Assembly (NCBI GenBank): GCA_947372405.1
Contig: CANBTO010000120.1
Location: 1 to 11,085 of the forward strand
Direction: 5' to 3'
DNA length: 11,085 nt
Origin: Verrucomicrobiaceae bacterium
GTDB lineage: Bacteria; Verrucomicrobiota; Verrucomicrobiae; Verrucomicrobiales; Akkermansiaceae
The first letter of the stretch is position 1; every line of letters begins with the position of its first letter. A program made the position numbers and the translations under genes. The notes under the pieces are model-generated. The model was given only the letters and a program-made list of their open reading frames with translations, was not told where the DNA came from and did no database searches. This document shows, one piece after another, positions 1 through 7,225 of this stretch.

Positions 1-81
1 AACATCCTGCCGGACGTGCCGCCGGAAAACATCGTCGCGATGTTTGACGCCGTTGAGGAATACAACACGGCCGGTTCGTAA
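1..81 (+). CDS. C-terminal end of a uroporphyrinogen decarboxylase (URO-D)-like protein, partial
   Basis: Frame 1 is open from the first base and ends at TAA 79-81, giving the last 26 residues of a protein that begins outside the window. The peptide NILPDVPPENIVAMFDAVEE resembles the C-terminal end of URO-D-fold proteins, where a glycine/histidine/proline-rich loop is followed by a 'P-x-E-N-(I/V)' helix start. URO-D-like paralogues that do not make haem often sit in sugar or methyl-transfer gene clusters; what this one does cannot be told from 26 residues. The stop lies 23 bases before the GH29 start, so it is probably part of the same transcription unit. The family call rests on this short motif only. 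Confidence 0.6.
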   Translation, partial: NILPDVPPENIVAMFDAVEEYNTAGS

Positions 82-104
82 TTTCCCTGTAGATCCTGAA
101 GCCC

Positions 105-2402
105 ATGAAAACCACCGCATCATCCATCATGCTGGCACTCACGCTGGCACTCGCATCGCACGCCGAAAAGACAGCAAAGCCATCGACCTTTCCGGCCGGC
201 GCCACTCCGGCATCACCAGCCGCCATCGACAACTGGCGCGCCAAACGCTTCGGCATGTTCATCCATTGGGGGCCCGTAAGCCTGACCGAAAAGGAGATCG
301 GCTGGTCGCGCGGCAAGGAAACGCCGATCGAAAAATACGACAATCTCTACAAGGAATTCAACCCGGTGAAGTTCAACGCCGACGAATGGGTCTCCATCGC
401 CAAGGCGGCGGGCATGCGCTACATCGTTCTAACCACCAAGCACCACGACGGATTCTGCCTCTGGGATACCAAACTCACCGACTACAACATCATGAACACG
501 CCGTTCAAACGCGACGTGGTCAAAGAGCTTGCGGAAGCCTGCAAAAAACAAGGCATCGCCTTCGGCGCCTACTACTCGGTCTGTGACTGGCACCATCCGG
601 ACTTCCCGTTGACAAGCCCCGGAGGAAAAACCCGTCGCGAGAAATCCGACATCGATTCCTACAACAAATACCTGCTGGGCCAGATCGAGGAGCTTGTCAC
701 CAAATACGGGCCACTCATCACAATCTGGAACGATGTCCCGCAGGAGTTCAAGGGCCGCGGAGTCAATACCATCAACCTCGTACGCAAGCTCCAACCGGAT
801 ATCCTCATCAACAACCGCAGCGGCGACGGCGGCGACTACGACACACCAGAGCAGAAGATCGGAAAATTCCAGATGGACCGCCCTTGGGAATCCTGCATGA
901 CCGTCTCCGCCCACAACCACTGGGCCTGGGGCGGCGAGAACGACGGTGTGAAGTCCACAGCCGCATGTCTCGAAATGCTCGTTCGCGGCGCGGGTGGTGA
1001 CGGCAACATCCTGCTAAACGTCGGCCCGCGTCCCGATGGCATGATCGACCCGGCACAGGCCGCCCGCCTGAAGGAAATCGGCGGGTGGCTGGAGAAATAC
1101 GGTGAAAGCATTTACGACACGCGCGGCGGACCGTGGAAGCCGTCGGAGGAAATCGCCAGCACACGCAAAGGCAACATCGTTTATCTCCACCTCCTGAAGC
1201 CCACCGACACGATCAAGCTGCCGGCTCTTCCTTGCAAAATCAAAACCGCTTCGATTCTCGGCGGCGGTGAAGTCAAAACCGAAACCACAGACGGGAAACA
1301 GTTCATTCGTCTTCCGAAGAAATATAATCCGCTGGAAACGGTCATCAAACTGGAATTGGACGGCTCGGCGATGGAGATTCCTGCGATCCAAGTGCCAGAG
1401 ATCCAGGCCGGTCAGACAAGTTCCTCCAATATGCCGCCCGTAAGCGAGGCCCGCGTAAAGCAGTTGCAGGATCTGCGCTGGGGCATGTTTGTCTGCTGGT
1501 CGTTCAGCACCTTCTCCGGCAAGGAATGGACGCCGGGCGTGACCAACATCGATCTGTTCTCAGCCAAGGACTGCGACACCGACCAGTGGGTGAAAGCCGC
1601 GAAGGACGCGGGCATGGGCTACATCCTGTTCCTAACAAAACATCACGACGGTTTCTGCCTCTGGGACACACAGACGACGGACCGCAAAGTCACCAACGCC
1701 CTGCTGGGCCGCGATGTGTTGGCCGAGTTGAAAAAATCCTGTGACAAATACGGCATCAAGCTTGCGCTGTATTTTTCCGAAGGCGAATGGGCATGGCCGG
1801 GCGGAGCTCCTGGAGAAAGCTGGCACAGCGGACACATCGGAAAAAATCCCGAGATGAAAAAAGCACAGCTCAAGGAATTGCTTACGCGCTACGGGCCGGT
1901 TGAATACATCTGGTTTGACCACGCGGTGGGTAACGGCGGCCTGAGCCACTCGGAAACGGTTCGCTGGGTCAAGTCGTTCCAGCCGGATTGTTTTGTCGGT
2001 TTCAACTCCGGTCCGCAGGAAGAAGCGGACATCCGGCTGGGAGAAGAAGGACATCCCGCCCCTCTGTCGGATGTCACCGGTGCCGGATTCAACAGCGAGC
2101 ACATGAGTACCGCCAACCACCACCGCCTCGCGGAATTCACCTATCCGATCTTACCGAAGCACAAGGGCGGCGCGATGTGGTTCTATTCGTTGCCGAAGCA
2201 TGACAACCTTTGCCTCCCCGCGGATAAACTTTACGCGGACTATCTCGGCGCGGTGAAGCATGGAAACATTTTCTCGCTCGACATCGGGCCGGATTACAAT
2301 GGCAAGCTGCGCGCGATTGATATGGAAACCCTGCACAGGATCGGCGAGATGATACGCGCCAATGCGCCAATGCCCGCGGCCAATGACCAGCCGACCAAAT
2401 GA
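105..2402 (+). CDS. Secreted tandem-domain alpha-L-fucosidase (GH29-GH29)
   Basis: This 765-residue protein is predicted to be exported and to release L-fucose from glycans. Residues 1-20 form a Sec signal peptide (Lys2, hydrophobic 9-17, cleavage after S-H-A20). The first GH29 domain spans about 40-340 and carries FGMFIHWG (H54), TKHHDGFCLWDT (H113, H114), IWND (probable nucleophile D210), INNR (R238), E249 and NILLNVGPRPDG; residues about 340-425 look like the usual beta-sandwich. A second GH29-like barrel covers about 450-755, with TKHHDGFCLWDT again (H513, H514) and WFD (D605), and no beta-sandwich after it. In the second copy the HWG histidine is Cys464 and the INNR arginine is Ser635, so it may be inactive or altered. 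Typical GH29 enzymes have one catalytic domain and about 450-600 residues. Its stop is one base before the RraA-like start, which suggests coupled translation. Substrate linkage is unknown. Confidence 0.9.
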   Translation: MKTTASSIMLALTLALASHAEKTAKPSTFPAGATPASPAAIDNWRAKRFGMFIHWGPVSLTEKEIGWSRGKETPIEKYDNLYKEFNPVKFNADEWVSIAKAAGMRYIVLTTKHHDGFCLWDTKLTDYNIMNTPFKRDVVKELAEACKKQGIAFGAYYSVCDWHHPDFPLTSPGGKTRREKSDIDSYNKYLLGQIEELVTKYGPLITIWNDVPQEFKGRGVNTINLVRKLQPDILINNRSGDGGDYDTPEQKIGKFQMDRPWESCMTVSAHNHWAWGGENDGVKSTAACLEMLVRGAGGDGNILLNVGPRPDGMIDPAQAARLKEIGGWLEKYGESIYDTRGGPWKPSEEIASTRKGNIVYLHLLKPTDTIKLPALPCKIKTASILGGGEVKTETTDGKQFIRLPKKYNPLETVIKLELDGSAMEIPAIQVPEIQAGQTSSSNMPPVSEARVKQLQDLRWGMFVCWSFSTFSGKEWTPGVTNIDLFSAKDCDTDQWVKAAKDAGMGYILFLTKHHDGFCLWDTQTTDRKVTNALLGRDVLAELKKSCDKYGIKLALYFSEGEWAWPGGAPGESWHSGHIGKNPEMKKAQLKELLTRYGPVEYIWFDHAVGNGGLSHSETVRWVKSFQPDCFVGFNSGPQEEADIRLGEEGHPAPLSDVTGAGFNSEHMSTANHHRLAEFTYPILPKHKGGAMWFYSLPKHDNLCLPADKLYADYLGAVKHGNIFSLDIGPDYNGKLRAIDMETLHRIGEMIRANAPMPAANDQPTK

Positions 2403-2403
2403 A

Positions 2404-3078
2404 ATGAATCAAAAGCCTGAATTCCAGTTCAACGACACTTACGGCGACCGTTTGGAGAAATGCTATTCCGGCGCGGTTTATGACACCTTGCGCGCGATGG
2501 GTTTCCCCGACCAACTGCTGCCGCAAACCATCCGCCCGCTCGATCCGGAGCGTGTCCTGGCCGGAAGAATCTTCACCGTGAGCGGGCATCTGGACACCAC
2601 GCTCGACGCGCACACAACGCTGCTTGAATGGACCAGACTGCTTTCCCGCGCACCCGGCGGCAGCGTGGTGGTTTGCCAGCCGAACGATTCCACGCTCGCT
2701 CACATGGGCGAACTTTCCAGCGAGACGTTCACCTACCGCGGTGTGCGCGGCTACATCGTGGATGGCGGCTGCCGCGACAGCGGTTTCATTTTGAAAACCG
2801 GTTTCCGCGTCTGGTGTCGCTATTTCACGCCGCGCGATGTCGTGGGCCGCTGGGTTGCGGACGGCTTCGGCGAACCCATCGTGATCGGAGGCGTGACAAT
2901 CCACACCGGCGATTATGTGATGGCCGACCGCGATGGCGCGGTGATTATCCCGCAGGAAATCATTGGCGAAGTGACCGACAAGGTCGAGGAAGTGTTGCGC
3001 ACCGAAAACAAAGTCCGCACCGCGATCCTGAACGGCGTCGATCCCGTGGACGCCTATCTGCAATATCGGAAATTCTGA
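2404..3078 (+). CDS. RraA / HMG aldolase-family protein, candidate 2-keto-3-deoxy-sugar-acid aldolase
   Basis: This is a cytoplasmic protein of 224 residues, the normal size for the RraA/4-hydroxy-4-methyl-2-oxoglutarate aldolase family. Visible family motifs are MGELSSETFTYRGVRG (101-116), the DGGCRDS segment (120-126) with the Arg124-Asp125 pair that in family aldolases binds substrate and Mg2+, and GDYVMADRDGAVIIP (169-183). An in-frame ATG at 2362 exists but would run inside the fucosidase; ATG 2404 follows the GH29 stop by one base and gives the family-length N-terminus. Family aldolases cleave pyruvate from 4-hydroxy-2-oxoacids. In a fucose locus with dehydratases and no DapA- or HpaI-type aldolase, I infer cleavage of 2-keto-3-deoxy-L-fuconate to pyruvate and lactaldehyde. 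Some relatives only bind RNase E or are uncharacterised, so the family call is firm and the substrate is not. Confidence 0.85.
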   Translation: MNQKPEFQFNDTYGDRLEKCYSGAVYDTLRAMGFPDQLLPQTIRPLDPERVLAGRIFTVSGHLDTTLDAHTTLLEWTRLLSRAPGGSVVVCQPNDSTLAHMGELSSETFTYRGVRGYIVDGGCRDSGFILKTGFRVWCRYFTPRDVVGRWVADGFGEPIVIGGVTIHTGDYVMADRDGAVIIPQEIIGEVTDKVEEVLRTENKVRTAILNGVDPVDAYLQYRKF

Positions 3079-3081
3079 ACC

Positions 3082-3390
3082 ATGCACGATCCGAAGCTGC
3101 TGCTCCTCGATTCCGAAGACAATGTGTTGGTCGCGATCCAGACGCTCGAACCCGGAGACACGATCACCATGGCCGACCAGCGTGTGATCGTGCCGGTGCG
3201 GCTCACGCTCGGCCACAAGCTCGCCGCACGCGACATCCGCGCCGGTGAGAAGATTTTGAAATACCGCGTGTCCATCGGCTCGGCCACCCGCGACATCTCC
3301 GCCGGCGAGCACGTTCATCTGCATAACATGAAGAGCGATTACCTGCCGACCTACACTCGCGAGAAAGGAAACCAGTATGGCAGGCACTGA
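3082..3390 (+). CDS. UxaA-family dehydratase small subunit (SAF domain)
   Basis: This 102-residue protein is a stand-alone SAF domain corresponding to the N-terminal part of altronate/galactarate dehydratases. Diagnostic segments are DNVLVAIQTLEPGDTI (13-28), LGHKLAARDIRAGEKILKY (43-61), then IGSATRDISAGEHVHLHN (65-82), the usual 'GHK-A-DI-G---KYG-IG-A--DI--G--VH-HN' order. In single-chain UxaA it is fused to the catalytic part; here it is a separate gene, as in split UxaA and SuyA/SuyB sulfolactate lyase pairs. It starts 3 bases after the RraA-like stop, and its end overlaps the large-subunit start by 14 bases. It should form a complex with the 3377-4585 product. Only a weak purine stretch precedes its ATG. 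The substrate is probably a sugar acid from this pathway. Confidence 0.88.
   Translation: MHDPKLLLLDSEDNVLVAIQTLEPGDTITMADQRVIVPVRLTLGHKLAARDIRAGEKILKYRVSIGSATRDISAGEHVHLHNMKSDYLPTYTREKGNQYGRH
3364..3369 (+). promoter_or_regulatory. Shine-Dalgarno site for the UxaA-family large subunit
   Basis: AAAGGA lies 7 bases before ATG 3377, inside the end of the small-subunit gene. It supports ATG 3377 as the start, with the two genes overlapping by 14 bases. It is the only clear Shine-Dalgarno site in the main run of catabolic genes. Confidence 0.6.
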
Positions 3391-4585
3391 ACTGTCAGGT
3401 TTCCTCCGCGCCGACGGCCGCAAGGGTATCCGCAACGGCGTGCTCGTCGCCTATCTCGTGGAATGCGCGCACCACGTCGCGCGCGAAATCACACATCCCT
3501 TCCGCGAGCAGGGCGCGCAACTCATCGGCTTCGGCGGTTGTTATCCGAACGACTACGCTTTCCGCATGATGAGCGCGCTCGCCACGCACCCGAACACCGG
3601 TGCGGTGCTGCTCGTTTCGCTGGGATGCGAGAGTTTTGACCGCAGCGGATTGCAGGCGGCGATCACAGCTTCGGGAAGGCCCGTGAAAACCTTGGTGATC
3701 CAACAAAGTGGCGGCACCCGCAAAACCATCACGGAAGGCCAAGCGTGGGTGCGGCAGTCGCTGGCGGATCTGGCAAACCAGCCACGTGTGCCGATGCTGC
3801 TCAGCGAACTGGTCGTTGGCACGGTCTGCGGCGGCAGCGACGCCACCAGCGGCATCACGGCGAATCCCGGCATCGGCCGCGCGTTCGATCAACTCGTCGC
3901 GGCGGGTGGCACGGCCATATTCGAGGAGACCGGCGAACTGATCGGCTGCGAGGACATCATGGTGGCGCGCGCGGCCACGCCGGAACTTGGCGGCATTCTC
4001 CGCGAGTCCGTCGAGAAGGCGGCGCGATATTACACCGTGCTCGGCCACGGCAGTTTCGCGCCGGGCAACGCCGAGGGCGGCCTCACCACGCAGGAAGAGA
4101 AATCCATGGGCGCCTATGCCAAGAGCGGCGCGAGTTCCATTTCCGGTTTGATTCGTCCCTGCGAAGTGCCACGCAACGGCGGACTTTATCTGCTCGACGT
4201 CGTGCCGGATGGCGAGGTGCGTTTCGGTTTTCCCAACATCAACGACAACGCCGAGATCGCGGAGTTGATCGCCTGTGGCTCACACGTCATCTTGTTTTCC
4301 ACCGGACGCGGCTCGGTTGTCGGCTCGGCGATTTCGCCCGTCATCAAGGTGTGCGCCAACCCGGAAACCTATCGCCGCATGCGCGAGGACATGGACGTGG
4401 ACGCGGGGAAAATCCTCGAAGGCCGCGCGACGCTCGACGAGGTGGGCCGCGAGATTTTCGACTTAACATTGGCGGTGGCCACGGGTCGCACCACCGCCTC
4501 CGAAGCGCTCGGTCACCAGGAATTCGTGCTGACATACAAATCGTTCGAACCGTCCGGTCCGGCGTGCCATCCCACCTATCAATAG
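3377..4585 (+). CDS. UxaA-family sugar-acid dehydratase large subunit
   Basis: This 402-residue protein is the catalytic part of a split altronate/galactarate dehydratase-type enzyme, which dehydrates an aldonate or aldarate to a 2-keto-3-deoxy acid and usually depends on iron. Motifs seen are DGRKGIRN (13-20), GFGGCYPND (51-59), SLGCES (81-86), GTVCGGSDATSGITANPGIG (148-167), ETGELIGCED (184-193), GFPNINDN (284-291) and TGRGSVVGSAISPVIKVCAN (309-328), then DMDVDAGKILEG. Cys55, Cys84, Cys151 and Cys191 are candidate metal-site or structural cysteines. It overlaps the SAF subunit by 14 bases and ends two bases before the SDR start, so the subunits should be made together. L-fuconate is the natural guess for its substrate, as proposed for split UxaA in the Campylobacter fucose locus. 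L-galactonate, D-arabinonate or another acid is possible because a FucD-like enzyme is also encoded. Confidence 0.88.
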   Translation: MAGTELSGFLRADGRKGIRNGVLVAYLVECAHHVAREITHPFREQGAQLIGFGGCYPNDYAFRMMSALATHPNTGAVLLVSLGCESFDRSGLQAAITASGRPVKTLVIQQSGGTRKTITEGQAWVRQSLADLANQPRVPMLLSELVVGTVCGGSDATSGITANPGIGRAFDQLVAAGGTAIFEETGELIGCEDIMVARAATPELGGILRESVEKAARYYTVLGHGSFAPGNAEGGLTTQEEKSMGAYAKSGASSISGLIRPCEVPRNGGLYLLDVVPDGEVRFGFPNINDNAEIAELIACGSHVILFSTGRGSVVGSAISPVIKVCANPETYRRMREDMDVDAGKILEGRATLDEVGREIFDLTLAVATGRTTASEALGHQEFVLTYKSFEPSGPACHPTYQ

Positions 4586-4587
4586 CC

Positions 4588-5397
4588 ATGGAACTCGAAC
4601 TTCAGAACAAAGTCGTCGTCATCACCGGTGGAGCGAAGGGAATCGGCGAAGGCATCACGTGCGCGTTCGCCGCCGAGGGCGCGGTCGCGGTGATGCTTGG
4701 GCGCAACGCCGCCGAGGCCGAGGCCATCATCGCCGGTCTCGCGAGTCAGGGACACAAGGCGGATTCGTTTCACGCCGAACTCACCGATGCCGAAACCATC
4801 CGCGCCGCCGTCGCCGCGATCATGACGAAATACGGGCGCATTGATGTCATCGTCAACAACGCCGGCTGCAACGATGCCGTGAGCCTGCGCCACAGCCCGG
4901 CGGATTTCGCCCGCTCGCTCGAGCGCAATCTCGTTCACAGCTTCACACTCGTGCATCACGCGCTCGACGCGCTCATCGCGTCGAAAGGCAACATCATCAA
5001 CATCGGCTCGAAGACCGCAAGCACCGGCCAGGGCGGCACATCCGGTTACGCCGCCGCCAACGGCGCGCTCAACGCCCTGACGCGCGAATGGGCGCTCGAC
5101 CTCGCGAAGTTCGGCATCCGCGTCAACTGTGTCGTGCCGGCGGAAGTCATCACGCCTCAATACGAACGCTGGCTCGCCGCCGCGCCAGATCCGGCTCAGG
5201 CCCGCAGCAAGCTGGACGAAACGATTCCCCTCGGCCGCCGCACGACCACCGTGCGGGAAATCGCCGACACGGTGGTTTTCGTCTCCTCCGACCGTTCGTC
5301 CCACACCACGGGGCAGATCCTGTTTGTGGACGGCGGTTACGTGCATCTTGACCGTGCCTGCACGTCGGCCACCAGTCATCTGAAGGCGACGATCTAA
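4588..5397 (+). CDS. Short-chain dehydrogenase, L-fucose dehydrogenase-like
   Basis: This 269-residue classical SDR has TGGAKGIG (13-20) for NAD(P) binding and NNAG (90-93). Several segments match what I recall of Burkholderia and Campylobacter L-fucose dehydrogenases: SLERNL (110-115), SKTASTGQGGTSGY (141-154), LTREWA (164-169), PAEVITPQY (184-192), PLGRRTT (214-220) and SHTTG with FVDGGYVHLDRA (238-257). The expected role is oxidation of L-fucose (also L-galactose or D-arabinose) to the lactone in the cytoplasm. The active-site set Asn114, Ser141 and Tyr154 is present, but the YxxxK lysine is replaced by Asn158 (YAAAN, codon AAC at 5059-5061). A frame open upstream to 3745 is a shadow of the dehydratase; ATG 4588 gives a normal SDR N-terminus. 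2-keto-3-deoxy-L-fuconate 4-dehydrogenase is the other possibility. Confidence 0.88.
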   Translation: MELELQNKVVVITGGAKGIGEGITCAFAAEGAVAVMLGRNAAEAEAIIAGLASQGHKADSFHAELTDAETIRAAVAAIMTKYGRIDVIVNNAGCNDAVSLRHSPADFARSLERNLVHSFTLVHHALDALIASKGNIINIGSKTASTGQGGTSGYAAANGALNALTREWALDLAKFGIRVNCVVPAEVITPQYERWLAAAPDPAQARSKLDETIPLGRRTTTVREIADTVVFVSSDRSSHTTGQILFVDGGYVHLDRACTSATSHLKATI

Positions 5398-5430
5398 CAA
5401 TCTTATCCGAACTCAACGCAAACCCGAAAC

Positions 5431-7206
5431 ATGAACACTGGAATGAGTCATTTGGACTGGGCGATCATCGCGGCCTACATGATCGTCGTCGTCGGCATCG
5501 GTGTGCTCGCCGGTTTCGTGAGGAAAAAAAGCGGCGCGGGCGCGCACTATTTCCTGGCGGACAATTCGTTGAAGTGGCCGGTCATCGGCCTGGCGATGTT
5601 CGCGGCCAACATTTCCACGGTTCATCTCGTTAGCCTCGCGCAATCGGCCTACACCTCGGGCCTGCTCTACGGCAACTACGAGTGGATGGCGGGCTTCACG
5701 CTGATCCTGCTCTCGCTGTTTTTCGCGCCGCTCTATCTGCGGACGCGCGTGCCGACGCTGCCGGATTATCTCGAGCGACGTTACAACCGGAATTGCCGCG
5801 ACGTTCTGTCGTTCGCCTCGCTCATCTCGGCGATCGTGATTCACATCGGCGTGGCGCTGTTCACGGCGGGAGCGGTATTGTGCTTCATTTTCGAAATTCC
5901 CGAAACGAAAACCATTTTCGGCCTGAACGCGCTGATGTTCTTCATCGTTCTGTTAGGAGTGCTGACCGGCATCTACACAATCATCGGCGGCTTGCTCGCC
6001 GTGGTGTGGACGGAAAGCGTGCAGACGGTGCTGCTGCTGATCGGCGCGGTGTGCATCACCGTCGTAGGCTACAACGCGGTCGGCGGCTGGGATGCGATGT
6101 CGCATCTGCTGGCCACGCAGCCGCACCCGTTGCTCGGCAAGGAAGGCGGCGCGGAGTTGTCCACCGCGTCGTTCCTGCACATGTTCCATTCCAACGGCGA
6201 CAACTCGGTGATCGGCAACGTGCCGTGGTATTCCATCCTGCTCGGCTATCCGGTGATCGGCATCTGGTATTGGTGCTGCGACCAGACGATCGTGCAACGC
6301 GTGCTGGCGGCACAGGATGAAAAGCACGCGCGCCTCGGCCCGCTGTTTTGCGCCGCGTTGAAAATTTTGCCGGTGTTCCTCTTCGTGCTGCCCGGCGTCA
6401 TCTGCGTGGCGCTCGTGCAGAAAGGTTATTTTGGAATGGAAACAGTCAACGGTGTCACGCGAGCCGTCGCGCCGGTGGCGTCGAAGGACGCGTATCCGTT
6501 CATGATCACGCACCTGCTGCCGGTCGGGCTGAAAGGGCTGGTCGTGGCTGCCATGCTCGCGGCCGCGATGCAGACGTGTTCGGCGGCGCTGAATTCCGCG
6601 GCGACGCTTTTCGCCTACGACATCTGGAAACGCTGGCGGCCCGCCACCAACGACCAGAGCCTTGTGAGGATTGGCCGCTGGACGACGCTGGTGGCGACCG
6701 TTCTCGCCATCGTCCTGTCACCGATCTTCGGTCATTACGACACGATCTTCCAGGGATTGACCACGCTGATCTGTTATATCGCGCCGCCCATCACGGCGGT
6801 GTTTTTGGTGGGCGTGTTCTGGCGCAAGGCGGGCGGGAAAGCCGCTTTCATCACAATGCTCTTCGGCGGCGGACTTGGAGCGGTTTGTTTTTTCCTCGGA
6901 TTTTTCAAGGACAAGTTCGGGACGAAAGAGTCCATCGCCGCGACACCTGTTTTGAACTTCATTTACAACACCTGCCTCGCGGACTTCATGCTCGCATCGT
7001 TCGGATTGTTCTGTGTGTGCGTGGTCGTCCAAGTGCTGTTCACGTTGGCGTTCCGCGAGCCGGTGAAGGTGGAGGCCGAGGCGCTGGCGTGGGCGGATTG
7101 GGCCGCGCCGTTGCGCGTGAAATGCGGCGCGGGTCTGTCAGATTACCGCTTCATGTCAGCGGTGGTCTTCGTAATATTCTTCACGCTCTATTTGATTTTC
7201 CGTTGA
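5431..7206 (+). CDS. SSS-family (SLC5-like) sodium/sugar symporter
   Basis: This 591-residue inner-membrane protein has about 13-14 hydrophobic segments from residue 10 to the C-terminus, as in SGLT-type sodium/solute symporters. Recognisable stretches are YFLADNSLKWPVIG (40-53) and FAANIS (57-62) in the first unwound helix region, VPTLPDYLERRY (107-118), IWYWCCDQTIVQRVLAAQDE (278-297) and CSAALNSAATLFAYDIW (383-399). It most likely imports the sugar released by the fucosidase, presumably L-fucose; this is inferred from neighbours only. Relative to the SS of SGLT helix 8 that forms the Na2 sodium site, this protein appears to have Gln381-Thr382. It begins 33 bases after the SDR and ends 19 bases before the FucD-like gene. 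Met1 is taken as the start; Met5 is an alternative, and neither has a clear ribosome site. Confidence 0.9.
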   Translation: MNTGMSHLDWAIIAAYMIVVVGIGVLAGFVRKKSGAGAHYFLADNSLKWPVIGLAMFAANISTVHLVSLAQSAYTSGLLYGNYEWMAGFTLILLSLFFAPLYLRTRVPTLPDYLERRYNRNCRDVLSFASLISAIVIHIGVALFTAGAVLCFIFEIPETKTIFGLNALMFFIVLLGVLTGIYTIIGGLLAVVWTESVQTVLLLIGAVCITVVGYNAVGGWDAMSHLLATQPHPLLGKEGGAELSTASFLHMFHSNGDNSVIGNVPWYSILLGYPVIGIWYWCCDQTIVQRVLAAQDEKHARLGPLFCAALKILPVFLFVLPGVICVALVQKGYFGMETVNGVTRAVAPVASKDAYPFMITHLLPVGLKGLVVAAMLAAAMQTCSAALNSAATLFAYDIWKRWRPATNDQSLVRIGRWTTLVATVLAIVLSPIFGHYDTIFQGLTTLICYIAPPITAVFLVGVFWRKAGGKAAFITMLFGGGLGAVCFFLGFFKDKFGTKESIAATPVLNFIYNTCLADFMLASFGLFCVCVVVQVLFTLAFREPVKVEAEALAWADWAAPLRVKCGAGLSDYRFMSAVVFVIFFTLYLIFR

Positions 7207-7225
7207 AAATCGAATCGGTTCAAAA

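Noticed and set aside
2137..3435. A 432-codon open frame on the minus strand
   Set aside because: It lies antisense to the end of GH29, all of RraA and the SAF gene, has a low-complexity Ala/Arg/His/Val-rich composition and no family motif. It is a GC-driven shadow.
3745..4587. A long in-frame upstream extension of the SDR through the UxaA large-subunit gene
   Set aside because: The extension is Arg/His-rich out-of-frame translation of the dehydratase; the SDR fold begins normally at ATG 4588.
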